Shown here one piece after another: positions 1-8,886 of a stretch of 47,742 nucleotides of DNA. Position numbers and translations under genes: made by a program. Where the stretch lies: the NCBI GenBank assembly GCA_034506395.1, contig JAPDPQ010000037.1, positions 1 to 47,742 on the forward strand. The letters run 5' to 3'. Source of the DNA: a candidate division KSB1 bacterium (GTDB lineage: Bacteria > Zhuqueibacterota > Zhuqueibacteria > Thermofontimicrobiales > Thermofontimicrobiaceae). A model generated the notes under the pieces. That model was not told the DNA's origin, did not search any database, and saw nothing but the letters and a program-made list of their open reading frames with translations. Each line of letters starts with the position of its first letter. The stretch's first letter is position 1.

Positions 1-2
1 GG

Positions 3-1568
3 GATGCGCTGGCAACATATCTCAACGAGTTGAATAAAGACCTGGCGTTTCAAACTCAAAAATTAGAGAGAACTCGAAAATCCCGCCAGATGCTCAGCGC
101 CGCTGATATCGATAGCATGGCGGAATCGCTGCTCTGGGAGCAAATGGAATACGCCGAATCCCTACGCCGACTGGTTGCAGAGACCGAGCATCGGATCAAT
201 CTGCGCTCCGTCATTGCGCCCTGCGATGGCTTTGTAACTGAAATTCTGGCTCGGCCTGGCGATGTGATCGATGCCTTTCTGCCCATTATCACGGTGGAAG
301 AGGCCAGGCCAACTTACCTGGACGTTTACATTCCCGAGCAATCCAACCTGGCACTTCAGGTGGGCATGAAGGCAGAAATTTATTCTTCCCGCAGTCGCAA
401 TTACAATACGACTGGGATGGTGACATTCATCCATCCTGAATTCACCCGAGCCTCGGAGCGGTTGTCGTTTCGAGGGCAAATTTTCTGGGCCCGCAAAGTG
501 CGGGTCGAATTGCCAAAGGATCATCAGTTGCTCCCTGGCGAGGTGGTGAATGTTCGCATCCTGAAAAAAAATGCGGCCAATCAATCGGCTTCGCTGATCG
601 CCTCAGAAAAAAAATCTGCGGATGCCAATCCGCTTCAAAAGAAGGCACCATCAGTGATTCCAATGGAGGTACCACAAAATCTATGGAACAAAACCCGCTT
701 TGAGCCTTCGGGCGTTGCCTGGTTACCTGATATTCAAAAATTTTTGATCGTGAGTGATGATACAGGCATTCAGGACGCTCTTAACGATCATGCGCCATAC
801 CTGTTTTTGATGGACGAGAGCGGTAACGTGGCTGAAGCACCTATGCCCCTGCTCGGTATCGAAAAGATTAATGATCTTGAAGCCATTGCACCAGCGGGGA
901 ATGGTGCTTTCTATTTGATTTCTTCTCAAAACATCAGTAAAAAAAATAAACGACCTGGTAGCAGAGAACTGATCATCAAAGTCCAGCGAGATGGTGAAAA
1001 ATTGGTGGTGCAGGGACAGGTTCAATTTTTATCACTCTTGCTGAATTCTTTTTCATTGCCAGAATTGCGAGCGTTGGGTCTGGAAAAATTCGAAGCCGAT
1101 GGCCAGCCTGTCTTGAATATCGAGGGGGCGGCGTTTCATGACCATGCGCTTTATCTTGGCTTGAAGGAGCCTGTTACCAACAAAGGCGCCATTATCTGGA
1201 AGCTGGAAAATGTGGATGACATTTTTACAAGTCGAAAATTAGCGCCGAATCAATTATCCGTCTATGGCTTTGTGCAATTGGGGCATCATAAAAATAAATC
1301 GGCGGGCATTTCAGATTTGATGTTCGATCAAAATGGCCGATTGTGGGCGCTCTCCACCATTGTGGATGCCAAAGATGATGACCAATTGGGCGGCTTCCAT
1401 CGCATCGACCGCTTTGCCGATGGGCGACTGGCAGCGACTCGGATTTTTAGTTTTCCAAATTTGAAGCCTGAGGGGATTTGCTGGCAGGGAAGTGAGCGAT
1501 TTCTCATTGTGTTTGACAAGGATAATGAGAATCCAGTGTTTTGTTTTGTTGATGTGAAGGAGCTATGA
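3..1568 (+). CDS. HlyD-family adaptor fused to an esterase/phytase-like (DUF3616-type) propeller domain, 5' end outside the window
   Basis: The frame is open from base 3 with no stop or convincing start, so the gene begins left of the window; the TTG at 30 is only an internal codon. The visible N-terminal part is the second arm of a coiled coil, then the lipoyl/barrel-sandwich half with RSVIAPCDGFVTEILARPGD and the beta-barrel of a periplasmic membrane fusion protein, ending near residue 200 counted from base 30. A polar linker of about 25 residues follows. The remaining ~290 residues look like an SdiA-regulated/esterase-like phytase or DUF3616 propeller: SGVAWLPD, NDLEAIAP, LNIEGAAF, GISDLMFDQNGRLWALS and LKPEGICW recur at blade-like spacing. 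The adaptor should link an inner-membrane transporter, presumably encoded to the left, to a TolC channel such as the next gene. The fusion is unusual; the propeller's role is unknown. Confidence 0.8.
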   Translation, partial: DALATYLNELNKDLAFQTQKLERTRKSRQMLSAADIDSMAESLLWEQMEYAESLRRLVAETEHRINLRSVIAPCDGFVTEILARPGDVIDAFLPIITVEEARPTYLDVYIPEQSNLALQVGMKAEIYSSRSRNYNTTGMVTFIHPEFTRASERLSFRGQIFWARKVRVELPKDHQLLPGEVVNVRILKKNAANQSASLIASEKKSADANPLQKKAPSVIPMEVPQNLWNKTRFEPSGVAWLPDIQKFLIVSDDTGIQDALNDHAPYLFLMDESGNVAEAPMPLLGIEKINDLEAIAPAGNGAFYLISSQNISKKNKRPGSRELIIKVQRDGEKLVVQGQVQFLSLLLNSFSLPELRALGLEKFEADGQPVLNIEGAAFHDHALYLGLKEPVTNKGAIIWKLENVDDIFTSRKLAPNQLSVYGFVQLGHHKNKSAGISDLMFDQNGRLWALSTIVDAKDDDQLGGFHRIDRFADGRLAATRIFSFPNLKPEGICWQGSERFLIVFDKDNENPVFCFVDVKEL

Positions 1569-1663
1569 CTGGAGTGATGGATTATTGGAGTATTGAGTTG
1601 GAAAATTATCACTCATGAGCTCGGTTTTTCATTCAATTGGACATCTGCAAAATACAGGATTTT

Positions 1664-1827
1664 GTCATTCCGAACGAAGCGAAGCGGAGTGAGGAATCTG
1701 CATATCTCAAAATTGATTTTTTAGCCAGATTCCACTAAATCTGCGAAAACGGCGGACGCAAGCGGAGCGATCCCTTCTATTAAAGAGCTAAGAGATTCCT
1801 CACCGCCGACTGACGGCTCGGAATGAC
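1664..1827. repeat. MITE-like inverted repeat with GTCATTCC / GGAATGAC ends
   Basis: The left arm (1664-1700) begins GTCATTCCGAACGAAGC and runs to GAGGAATCTG. The right arm (about 1792-1827) runs from AGATTCCTC to CTCGGAATGAC and contains its own small hairpin (GCCG/CGGC). A similar element with the same termini lies at 6459-6547. It encodes no protein and fills most of the gap before the TolC gene. It could fold as a long hairpin in RNA and act as a terminator or processing site, but no U-tract supports this. Confidence 0.75.
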
Positions 1828-1886
1828 GGATTTCCGCATCTTGAAGATATCTATCAATGAATGGCAACTTTTTAGGGACTCAAAGA

Positions 1887-3209
1887 ATGTTCAGAACAAA
1901 GCATCACCACCTTTTTTTAAATTTGATCTGCCTGATCCATTCGATGGTCTTTTCCATCCCGATTTTTGCTCAATCGGACGACGCTCCGAATGATATGAAA
2001 GGGGAGAATGAAGCCACTTATTTTCCTGCGTTAACTGGCACTGCGGTTTCGGAGCAGCAGGTGATCGAATTGGCTTTGAAAAATAGCCGAAAGCTCCAAT
2101 CATTGGTCACGAATGTCGCCATTGCTAATTATCGGCTTCGATCCAGCGGCTCGATGCGGAATCCCGAGCTACGCATCAGCGAAGTTTCAACTCGCTATTA
2201 CACCCAGGAATTCGATGAGCTGCGACTTGGCTTGCGCTTTCGTTTGCCGCAGTTGGGTGAACTCGGTGAAGAAAAACAAGAGGCACGAGTCGATCTTTGG
2301 GATCGAAAAGTCGAGGAGGTTCGGTATCGCCAGGAGCTTATCGCTAGGGTTCGCAAGGATTATGCCGATGTGTTGATGTACGACCAATTGGCGGAGATCG
2401 CTCGGCAACGGGTAGCTAAGGCGGACGAAAGAATTCAGATCATCGAAAAACTGGTGGAATTAGGCCGTCGTTCTGTCGTTTATTTTACCAAGGCCAAAAT
2501 GTGGCATGCGGAATCGAAAAACGATCTGGCACTGGCATTGCAAAACCAGGGCCTGGCTCGTCGAAAGCTATCGAAACGGACTGGTCTACCCGAAAATTTG
2601 CCGATTGTTTATCATGAGCTGCCAGAGGTGACCCAGGATGTGGATGAGCTGATCAAACTGGCGATCGCTCATCGCCCCGAAATCGACCTGGTGCAACAGC
2701 GGATCGAATTGGCCAATAAACAACAAAAGCTGGAATATCTGAAATTGATCCCTTGGTTCAACTTTATCGAGCTGTCGTATCATGCGGAAAAGGAGCGCCG
2801 TGAGGATTGGGGTGAGTTCATGGCGGGCATCAATCTGCCGCTGTTCAATTGGAATATCGGAAATATTCAGGCGACGCATCTGGCGGTGAAAAAGAAGACC
2901 GATGAATCCGATGCCATCAGAGAATCCGTCGCCGAAGAGGTGCGATCTGCTTACAACATTTACAAAGATCTGCTATTGGATTGGAAAAATTTCAGTGCCA
3001 GTGGGGCCGAGCTGATTGCCAATGCTACCAAACTGGTCACCGAAGCCCGACAACATGAAACCCTGATGCCTGATGAAGTGGTGGAGATGGAATGGACCAT
3101 TTTTGATACGCAGCGATTACTGGCCGAAAAAAGAAGGGAAGTAGCTCATGCCTTGGCGGATCTGTACTTTGCCATTGGGATCGAGGGATACGAACAATTG
3201 ATACGATGA
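1887..3209 (+). CDS. TolC-family outer-membrane efflux channel
   Basis: The protein has a signal peptide (hydrophobic LNLICLIHSMVFSIPIFAQ), then two tandem repeats of long amphipathic helices typical of outer membrane efflux proteins: ALKNSRKLQSLVTNVAIANY early, and LIKLAIAHRPEIDLVQQRIE opening the second repeat. About 440 residues is normal for the family. TolC trimers form the outer-membrane barrel and periplasmic tunnel of tripartite pumps or type I secretion. I chose ATG 1887 because AGGGA at 1874-1878 lies eight bases upstream; an in-frame ATG at 1857 lacks a good site and would put ten extra residues before the signal peptide. It follows the HlyD-type gene in the same direction, so the two probably form one export system, though a repeat element separates them and the inner-membrane component is not in view. 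Confidence 0.88.
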   Translation: MFRTKHHHLFLNLICLIHSMVFSIPIFAQSDDAPNDMKGENEATYFPALTGTAVSEQQVIELALKNSRKLQSLVTNVAIANYRLRSSGSMRNPELRISEVSTRYYTQEFDELRLGLRFRLPQLGELGEEKQEARVDLWDRKVEEVRYRQELIARVRKDYADVLMYDQLAEIARQRVAKADERIQIIEKLVELGRRSVVYFTKAKMWHAESKNDLALALQNQGLARRKLSKRTGLPENLPIVYHELPEVTQDVDELIKLAIAHRPEIDLVQQRIELANKQQKLEYLKLIPWFNFIELSYHAEKERREDWGEFMAGINLPLFNWNIGNIQATHLAVKKKTDESDAIRESVAEEVRSAYNIYKDLLLDWKNFSASGAELIANATKLVTEARQHETLMPDEVVEMEWTIFDTQRLLAEKRREVAHALADLYFAIGIEGYEQLIR

Positions 3210-3388
3210 ATAGATAAATTGAGAATAACTTCCAGATCCCAAAAACCAAATTTCAAAAATTTTCAAATTCAAATTTCCAAATACCAAATCTCCGTCTGTT
3301 TGGAATTTGATGTTTTGATCATTGAATGTTGTCACTACCTGGTCAGATTAAATTAGGCAATATCAATTTTTCAACTTCAGGTTAACGA

Positions 3389-3458
3389 ACATCCCTCCTG
3401 GCCCCCCTTCAAAGGGGGGAACGCAAGTCCCCCTTTGAAGGGGGATTTAGGGGGATGT
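3389..3458. repeat. C-rich/G-rich inverted repeat (CCCCCTTCAAAGGGGGG type)
   Basis: ACATCCCTCCTGG, then CCCCCCTTCAAAGGGGGG, is mirrored by CCCCCTTTGAAGGGGGATTT and AGGGGGATGT. Each half is itself nearly palindromic, so it can form a cruciform or long hairpin. It sits in the 322-base gap 3210-3531, which also holds A/T-rich low-complexity sequence (3241-3290, repeated CAAAT/CCAAA words) and otherwise nothing I can name. It looks like a dispersed non-coding element rather than a gene-specific terminator. Confidence 0.7.
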
Positions 3459-3531
3459 TACCGCTAATCTGATTAAGTGTATTATTTGTAACTCGATGTT
3501 TGATATTTGATATTTTAGACAAGAATTGTAA

Positions 3532-4308
3532 ATGATGTCAAAAGAACTGAGTGAAATAAAACGCTACGAATTGAAATACACCATCACCGAAGAGTTGGCA
3601 GCTCAAATTCGAGAACATATCAAGCATATTTGCACCTACGATATCCATGTTCCGCCAGGAGAACAGGGTTACATTGTCAATAATTTGTATTTTGATACGC
3701 CTGATCTGAGATTTTATTATGATACCAAATTCCGCAAACTGACTCGCTATAAGCCCCGAGCCCGTTTTTACGGCGAAAAAGCCACCGACCTCATCTGGCC
3801 TGAGATCAAATATCGCAATGCCAGTGTGATCTGGAAGCGGCGCTATTGCATTCCAGTGACGGAATGGCCCAACTTGTTCCATCCAGGTTTGGCAGATGAG
3901 CGCAAACCCATGGTCAAACCGCATTTGGATACTTTCGATGATCTGATTTACTGGTACGGCGCTCAGCCTGTGTTGCATGTCCGTTACTTTCGGGAACCTT
4001 ACGTGACTGAATTGGAAGAATATGGCCGTGTTACCTTTGACCGCCAATTGTGCTGCCGTCCTACCCATGGTTCATTCGATTTGAATTACGATGAGCAGGA
4101 GATGATCTACTATGATGATCCCATGAATGCCCGAAGCGCTGATTCGCCCGTGATCCTGGAAATCAAAGTCGAAACCTTGATCCCGATCTGGGCCATCGAG
4201 CTGATCCGCAAATTCAATCTCCAGCAACGGGGATTTTCGAAATATTGTTATGGCATTGAGAGCATCTTTGGAGTTAGCGGAGGGGGAAGGACTTCAATTT
4301 TCGATTAA
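3532..4308 (+). CDS. VTC-domain (polyphosphate polymerase-like) protein
   Basis: The 258 residues fit a stand-alone bacterial VTC domain, the fold of the catalytic tunnel of eukaryotic Vtc4. Visible strands carry the alternating basic and acidic residues that line the tunnel: KRYELKY at the start, NNLYFDTPDL, RYKPRARFYGE, WPEIKYRN, WKRRY, VRYFREPY, RVTFDRQL, LEIKVE and the terminal FSKYCYGI. Family members bind or make polyphosphate, or act as triphosphate-tunnel enzymes, in the cytoplasm. In many bacteria such genes sit with CotH kinase, DUF4956 and Cthe_2159-like genes. The next two genes match part of that neighbourhood, although CotH and DUF4956 are absent. The start is ATG 3532 or the adjacent ATG 3535; no strong ribosome binding site decides. 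The substrate is not provable from sequence. Confidence 0.82.
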   Translation: MMSKELSEIKRYELKYTITEELAAQIREHIKHICTYDIHVPPGEQGYIVNNLYFDTPDLRFYYDTKFRKLTRYKPRARFYGEKATDLIWPEIKYRNASVIWKRRYCIPVTEWPNLFHPGLADERKPMVKPHLDTFDDLIYWYGAQPVLHVRYFREPYVTELEEYGRVTFDRQLCCRPTHGSFDLNYDEQEMIYYDDPMNARSADSPVILEIKVETLIPIWAIELIRKFNLQQRGFSKYCYGIESIFGVSGGGRTSIFD

Positions 4309-4571
4309 AGCTGATACCATCACATTGTATTTCTCGGGCGATTATTCCAATTCAACCTACCGTTTTGCATCTACAAATGACTTCGCTTCAGATTTCAATC
4401 CGATTTCCAACATGTGAAACGGTCATCTCACCCGAAATTTTAAATCATCTTTCCAATTTTTTGTTGTTAAATTTGGAATAAAATATTCCCGTGCTTTGTC
4501 AATAGATGAAAAAGCCTCCGTTTCGTTTATCTCTCAAACCAAAATATCCAGGTCTTCTGAGAGGAGAAAAA

Positions 4572-6410
4572 ATGCGTAAAAGAAAAATTATATTACTTGG
4601 GACCTGCGCTCTTATCCTGTTAATGCCCTTAGCTTGTGAAAAAGCTACCAAGCCCATCGCACCCACTGATGAAAATGTTTCGGATGGCAGCGGGAATACC
4701 GTGGTCAGCCATAGTGGAGGTTATTCCGAAGCATTAGCAAAGGCAATGGCAGAGAATAGCTGGCATCACGAAGAAGCTGATGATTACGCCTGGGACAATT
4801 CTCAAGTGACCCAAATCTCACTGAACATAAATTCGATAACCGTCAATGGAGCTGGTGCGACAGTTACCGATCGCAGAGTGGTCATTAGCTTGGCAGGCAC
4901 TTATAGCCTCAATGGCACGCTGACGGACGGGCAGATCATCGTGAATACCGAAGATAAGGGAGTAGTGCGGCTGATCCTGAACGGAGTCAATATCAGTAAT
5001 TCGACCAGTGCGCCGATCAATATTCAGGCTGCCAAAAAAGTCATCATCATCCTCGCCAGTGGGACGGAAAATGTTGTGACCGATGGTGCCTCCTATATTT
5101 TCGATACTCCAAATCAAGACGAGCCCAATGCGGCCATTTTCAGCAAGGCCGACCTCACGATTTATGGCAGCGGTTCGTTGACCGTCAAGGGAAATTATAA
5201 TGATGGGATTGCCAGCAAGGATGGGCTCATCATCGCAGGTGGCTCTGAAAAGATTACCTCCGTCGATGATGGTCGACCCAAAACGGCTGATGCCAGCGTG
5301 TCCCTCAACGTAACTGCCAAGGATGATGGCATCCGTGGCAAGGACTACGTGGTCATTCGGGATGCAGAGATCACGGTCAAGGCTGGCGGCGATGGCTTGA
5401 AATCCGATAATGCGACTGATGCGACCCGAGGCTATATCTGGATCCAAAGCGGTGGCATAAATATTGCGTCAGGAAAAGATGCTATCAGTGCCGAAACGGA
5501 TGCGTTAATCAGCGATGGGACATTCAACCTTACTTGCGGCGGCGGCAGCAATTCCAGCGTTCCCATTGGTACGTCAGCCAAGGGGATCAAGGGGTTGGTG
5601 CTGACGATTATCGCTGGCGGCAATTTTACAATCGATGCTGCCGATGATGCCATTCACTCGAACGATGCGGTGATCATAGACAACGGCACCTTTGCCATTA
5701 CCACCAAAGATGCGGCGATCCATGCCGATCGTATAGCAACCATTAATGCTGGCACTTTGAACATCTCCAAAAGTTATGAAGGCATCGAAGCCGCTGCTAT
5801 TACCATCAACGACGGCTATCTTAACATGGTGACCAGCGATGATGGCTTTAACGCTACCAAGGGTAAACGAACCGAGGCGAATGATGGTAGCAGTTTGATG
5901 ATCAATGGTGGATTTATCGCTGTCAATTCCTCTCGGGGGGATGGTTTGGATAGCAATGGCAATGCCTCCATTTCTGGTGGCACCGTCATCGTTCATGGGC
6001 CGCAGTCGCAGCCAGAGGTTGCCTTTGATATCAATGGAACATTTAACGTTTCAGGTGGGTTGTTTATAGCAACAGGACCTAATTCAGGATTCATGATAGA
6101 AGTCCCAAGCAATTCATCGAGCCAATATTCGGTCTATGTGGCTTTTTCAGGTGGCTTTTCTGCATCATCTTTATTCCATATTGAAGATGCTGGCGGCAAC
6201 GATCTCGTGACGTTCAAACCTGTTCGGAATTGCTATTATTTTGTGTTCTCATCGCCAAAGCTGACCAGAGGATCAACCTATTCGATTTATACAGGAGGTT
6301 CATCGACGGGCACCAATACCAATGGGCTATATGTGGGTGGAAGCTATTCGGGCGGATCATTGAGAAAGAGCTTTACGATCTCGAGTGTTGTGACGAAGGT
6401 GAACATCTAA
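4572..6410 (+). CDS. Cthe_2159-like (DUF4353) beta-helix carbohydrate-binding lipoprotein
   Basis: Starting at ATG 4572, five bases after GAGGAG (4561-4566), the product opens with MRKRKIILLGTCALILLMPLAC, a lipoprotein signal with an LMPLAC lipobox. The longer frame from 4506 would bury that signal. The rest is a right-handed parallel beta-helix of short repeats rich in GG, DG and ND: GTYSLNGTLTDGQIIV, VRLILNGVNISNSTSAPI, NDGIASKDGLIIAGG, DDAIHSNDAVIIDNGTF, SYEGIEAAAITINDGYLNM. This is the signature of the Clostridium thermocellum Cthe_2159 family, reported as polygalacturonate-binding with metal sites. A Ser/Gly-rich tail follows. As an outer-membrane or surface lipoprotein it could bind acidic polysaccharide. 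Adjacency to a VTC gene and a lamin-tail gene is a recurrent arrangement. Binding specificity is inferred only from the family. Confidence 0.85.
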   Translation: MRKRKIILLGTCALILLMPLACEKATKPIAPTDENVSDGSGNTVVSHSGGYSEALAKAMAENSWHHEEADDYAWDNSQVTQISLNINSITVNGAGATVTDRRVVISLAGTYSLNGTLTDGQIIVNTEDKGVVRLILNGVNISNSTSAPINIQAAKKVIIILASGTENVVTDGASYIFDTPNQDEPNAAIFSKADLTIYGSGSLTVKGNYNDGIASKDGLIIAGGSEKITSVDDGRPKTADASVSLNVTAKDDGIRGKDYVVIRDAEITVKAGGDGLKSDNATDATRGYIWIQSGGINIASGKDAISAETDALISDGTFNLTCGGGSNSSVPIGTSAKGIKGLVLTIIAGGNFTIDAADDAIHSNDAVIIDNGTFAITTKDAAIHADRIATINAGTLNISKSYEGIEAAAITINDGYLNMVTSDDGFNATKGKRTEANDGSSLMINGGFIAVNSSRGDGLDSNGNASISGGTVIVHGPQSQPEVAFDINGTFNVSGGLFIATGPNSGFMIEVPSNSSSQYSVYVAFSGGFSASSLFHIEDAGGNDLVTFKPVRNCYYFVFSSPKLTRGSTYSIYTGGSSTGTNTNGLYVGGSYSGGSLRKSFTISSVVTKVNI

Positions 6411-6458
6411 AAGATAGTCCGCCTTACAGAATTTATAAAAAATTGTTGTTCAAAATAC

Positions 6459-6547
6459 GTCATTCCGAACGAAATGAGGAATCTGTATAAGTCATTTGTC
6501 TTTTAATGGACGGATTCCTCATTCCGCTTCGCTCCATTCGGAATGAC
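6459..6547. repeat. MITE-like inverted repeat, second copy of the GTCATTCC family
   Basis: The left arm 6459-6485 (GTCATTCCGAACGAAATGAG, then GAATCTG) and the right arm 6511-6547 (CGGATTCCTCATTCCGCTTC through CATTCGGAATGAC) are imperfect inverted copies. Termini and internal words match the element at 1664-1827. It lies just upstream of the promoter/ribosome-binding region of the lamin-tail gene and makes the apparent VTC/beta-helix/lamin-tail operon uncertain. Confidence 0.78.
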
Positions 6548-6597
6548 AACGTAGACTGCTAAAGTGGACTACATCTGTAACTTTTAAGGAGCTTCAA

Positions 6598-8631
6598 ATG
6601 AAAAAATTATTTTCAGTTGCTTCAATCTTCCCATTCTTATTAGCCACATCTGTTCTGGCAGGCAGCGACATCGTGATCAATGAAATCATGTACAACAGCA
6701 TCGGGAATGATGTCGAATTTGTTGAGTTGTATAACAACTCGACCAAAGAGTATAACCTGCAGAACTGGTATATCCTCGATGATAATGATAGCCACAGTCC
6801 TTGCTATTTGAATTGGGTGTTAAAACCAGGGGAGTATTTGGTCATCGTCAGCGATATCTCTCAATTCAAGCAGAAATACCCCACAGTCACTAAAATTAAC
6901 CCCAATGCCTTCGACACGGGCGGAGCAGGCTGGTCATTGGGCAACGCTGGAGATGCCGTCCGATTATTTGATAGCAACAAAACGCTGCACGATATTGTGG
7001 TTTACAGCGATGGGGGGGACTGGCCCACATCACCCGATGGCAATGGACCTTCGCTGGAATTGCTCCATCCCTCGCTGGACAACTCGTTGCCCACCAGTTG
7101 GGATCCGAGCAAAATAAGCGGCGGGACGCCTGGAGCGAAAAACAGCGTTTACACGGAAAATGTCCAGCCCACCTGCAAAGATGGTTTTCGTTCCCCTGAG
7201 CTGCCAACCAGCTCTGATAACGTGACCATATCAGTTCTGGCTTTTGATAATGAAGGACTGTCGAAAGTGGAACTGTTCGTCAATCTCGGCTCTGGCTATA
7301 AAGCGCAGGCCATGTACGATGACGGCACCAACGGCGATGCCAAAGCTGGCGATTCATTATACAGCACTATCATCCCTGCCCAGGCCAGCGGCAAGGTGGT
7401 GAAATATTATGCCGTGGCGACCGACAATATCGGTCAACAGGATAGTTGGCCCAACAACGCGCCGACCGATTATCATGCCTATACAGTGGACTATAAGCCC
7501 CCAAAACTGCGGATCACTGAACTGTTGGCGGTCAACAATACCGTCAATAAAGATGAATATGGTGAATACGATGATTGGTTTGAAATTCACAATGAAGATA
7601 CCCGAACTATCAATTTGAACGGCATGTTCGTAAGCAATAATTTGAATAATCCCAGGGCATTCAAATTGCCCGCTATCAGCATCGCTCCTGGGGAATATAA
7701 AATTTTCTGGGCGGACAATACGCCAACTCAGGGCAACTGGCATGTGGATTTTAAGCTGTCATCATTGGGTGAGGAAGTGGGCATTTTTGAAACGGTGGAC
7801 CATGGCAATGTGCTGATTCATGGCTGGAAATTTGGTCGCATGAGCGCTGATGTTTCAATGGGCTTCATGCCTGAAACGGGTACCGCTCCTGAGTATCTGA
7901 AACCTCCTACACCAGGCGCCAGCAATGCAACCAGCCAGCTATTTTCACCCGTCTGCATCAATGAATTTCAAGCCACCAGCGCCTTTGGCGGCACCGATGA
8001 TTGGGTGGAAATCTACAACCGTGGCACCCAGCCGTTCGACCTATCGGGCTGCTTTTTATCCGATGAGCGGACCAATAATACCAAATGGAAATTTCCCCAG
8101 GGCAAAATTTTAAAACCTGGCGAATATCTGGTCATTTATGAAGACGCGCTCGGCTTCGGATTTTCCTCGGAAGGAAGTGACGTCATCATGCTCACTGCCG
8201 CTGATAGCACCACGGGACTGGATTTCTACGATTTCGGTCCCCAACAGCCAGACAAAAGCGAGGGCCGCTACCCTGATGGCACCAATACGTGGCGATTCTT
8301 CAATGAGCCCACCAAAGGGGCAGCGAACCAACTCACCGCTGTGAAAAACGACCAAACCGCAATTCCGTTGCAATTTGCGCTGCACCAGAATTATCCGAAC
8401 CCATTCAATGCAGCGACCTCGATCTCATTTTCCATCCCAAGCAGGGAGAGGGTCACGCTGGCGATCTATAATATGCTGGGGCAGAAAGTTGTGACTTTGA
8501 TTGATGAAATTCTCCCGCCAGGACTTCATTCGGTCCGATGGGAAGCGGAAAATATTCCGAGCGGATTTTATTTCTATCAGATCAAGGCAGGGGATTATCG
8601 AGCGACGAAAAAAATGATATTGCTGAGGTGA
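6598..8631 (+). CDS. Secreted lamin-tail-domain protein with C-terminal type IX-like sorting domain
   Basis: AAGGAG at 6586-6591 sits six bases before the ATG. A signal peptide ends near LATSVLAG. Three lamin-tail-domain Ig-like modules can be read: INEIMYNS, VEFVELYNNS, PGEYLVIVSD (about 25-150); ITELLAVNN, DDWFEIHNED, PGEYKIFWAD (about 300-440); and INEFQATSA, DDWVEIYNRG, PGEYLVIYED (about 455-560). Between the first two is a Gly/Asp-rich Ig-like module (VELFVNLGSG, YYAVATDNIG). The last ~80 residues form a sorting domain: LHQNYPNPFN, IYNMLGQKV, GLHSVRWEA, PSGFYFYQI, ATKKMILLR. Such domains direct outer-membrane translocation and surface attachment by the type IX (Por) system in FCB bacteria. 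Lamin-tail domains often accompany CotH kinase domains; none is present here. The protein is probably a surface adhesin or scaffold; its ligand is unknown. Confidence 0.86.
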   Translation: MKKLFSVASIFPFLLATSVLAGSDIVINEIMYNSIGNDVEFVELYNNSTKEYNLQNWYILDDNDSHSPCYLNWVLKPGEYLVIVSDISQFKQKYPTVTKINPNAFDTGGAGWSLGNAGDAVRLFDSNKTLHDIVVYSDGGDWPTSPDGNGPSLELLHPSLDNSLPTSWDPSKISGGTPGAKNSVYTENVQPTCKDGFRSPELPTSSDNVTISVLAFDNEGLSKVELFVNLGSGYKAQAMYDDGTNGDAKAGDSLYSTIIPAQASGKVVKYYAVATDNIGQQDSWPNNAPTDYHAYTVDYKPPKLRITELLAVNNTVNKDEYGEYDDWFEIHNEDTRTINLNGMFVSNNLNNPRAFKLPAISIAPGEYKIFWADNTPTQGNWHVDFKLSSLGEEVGIFETVDHGNVLIHGWKFGRMSADVSMGFMPETGTAPEYLKPPTPGASNATSQLFSPVCINEFQATSAFGGTDDWVEIYNRGTQPFDLSGCFLSDERTNNTKWKFPQGKILKPGEYLVIYEDALGFGFSSEGSDVIMLTAADSTTGLDFYDFGPQQPDKSEGRYPDGTNTWRFFNEPTKGAANQLTAVKNDQTAIPLQFALHQNYPNPFNAATSISFSIPSRERVTLAIYNMLGQKVVTLIDEILPPGLHSVRWEAENIPSGFYFYQIKAGDYRATKKMILLR

Positions 8632-8886
8632 GTGGATGAGCCGCAGTTTTTAGCCGATATGATAGTTTTCAAAAGATTGGTATTTTTAATGCCACAAAGA
8701 CCCGAAACAAAACGGGACCTTATCAAAGATTTGCAAAAAGGAGTTTGAGTCCAGGTTAATACTGATGAGAATAACTTTCAGATCGATCATAAACCCGTCT
8801 TCCGATGTATTTCGGGCCGCCGTAACAAGCGTGCGAATTGTAAGCTTGCAAAGTTAATTGTCTCAAGGAGCACAAATTTTAAAAGA

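Noticed and set aside
4818..5447. 209-residue frame antisense to the beta-helix gene
   Set aside because: It is the mirror of a repetitive beta-helix coding region, with no start signal and no known motif; the sense frame has a lipobox, ribosome binding site and family motifs.
3220..8786. Shared 20-mer-like string (TGAGAATAACTT.CAGATC) at about 3220 and 8766
   Set aside because: Two short imperfect matches in AT-rich gaps with no inverted structure; too little to call a repeat family.
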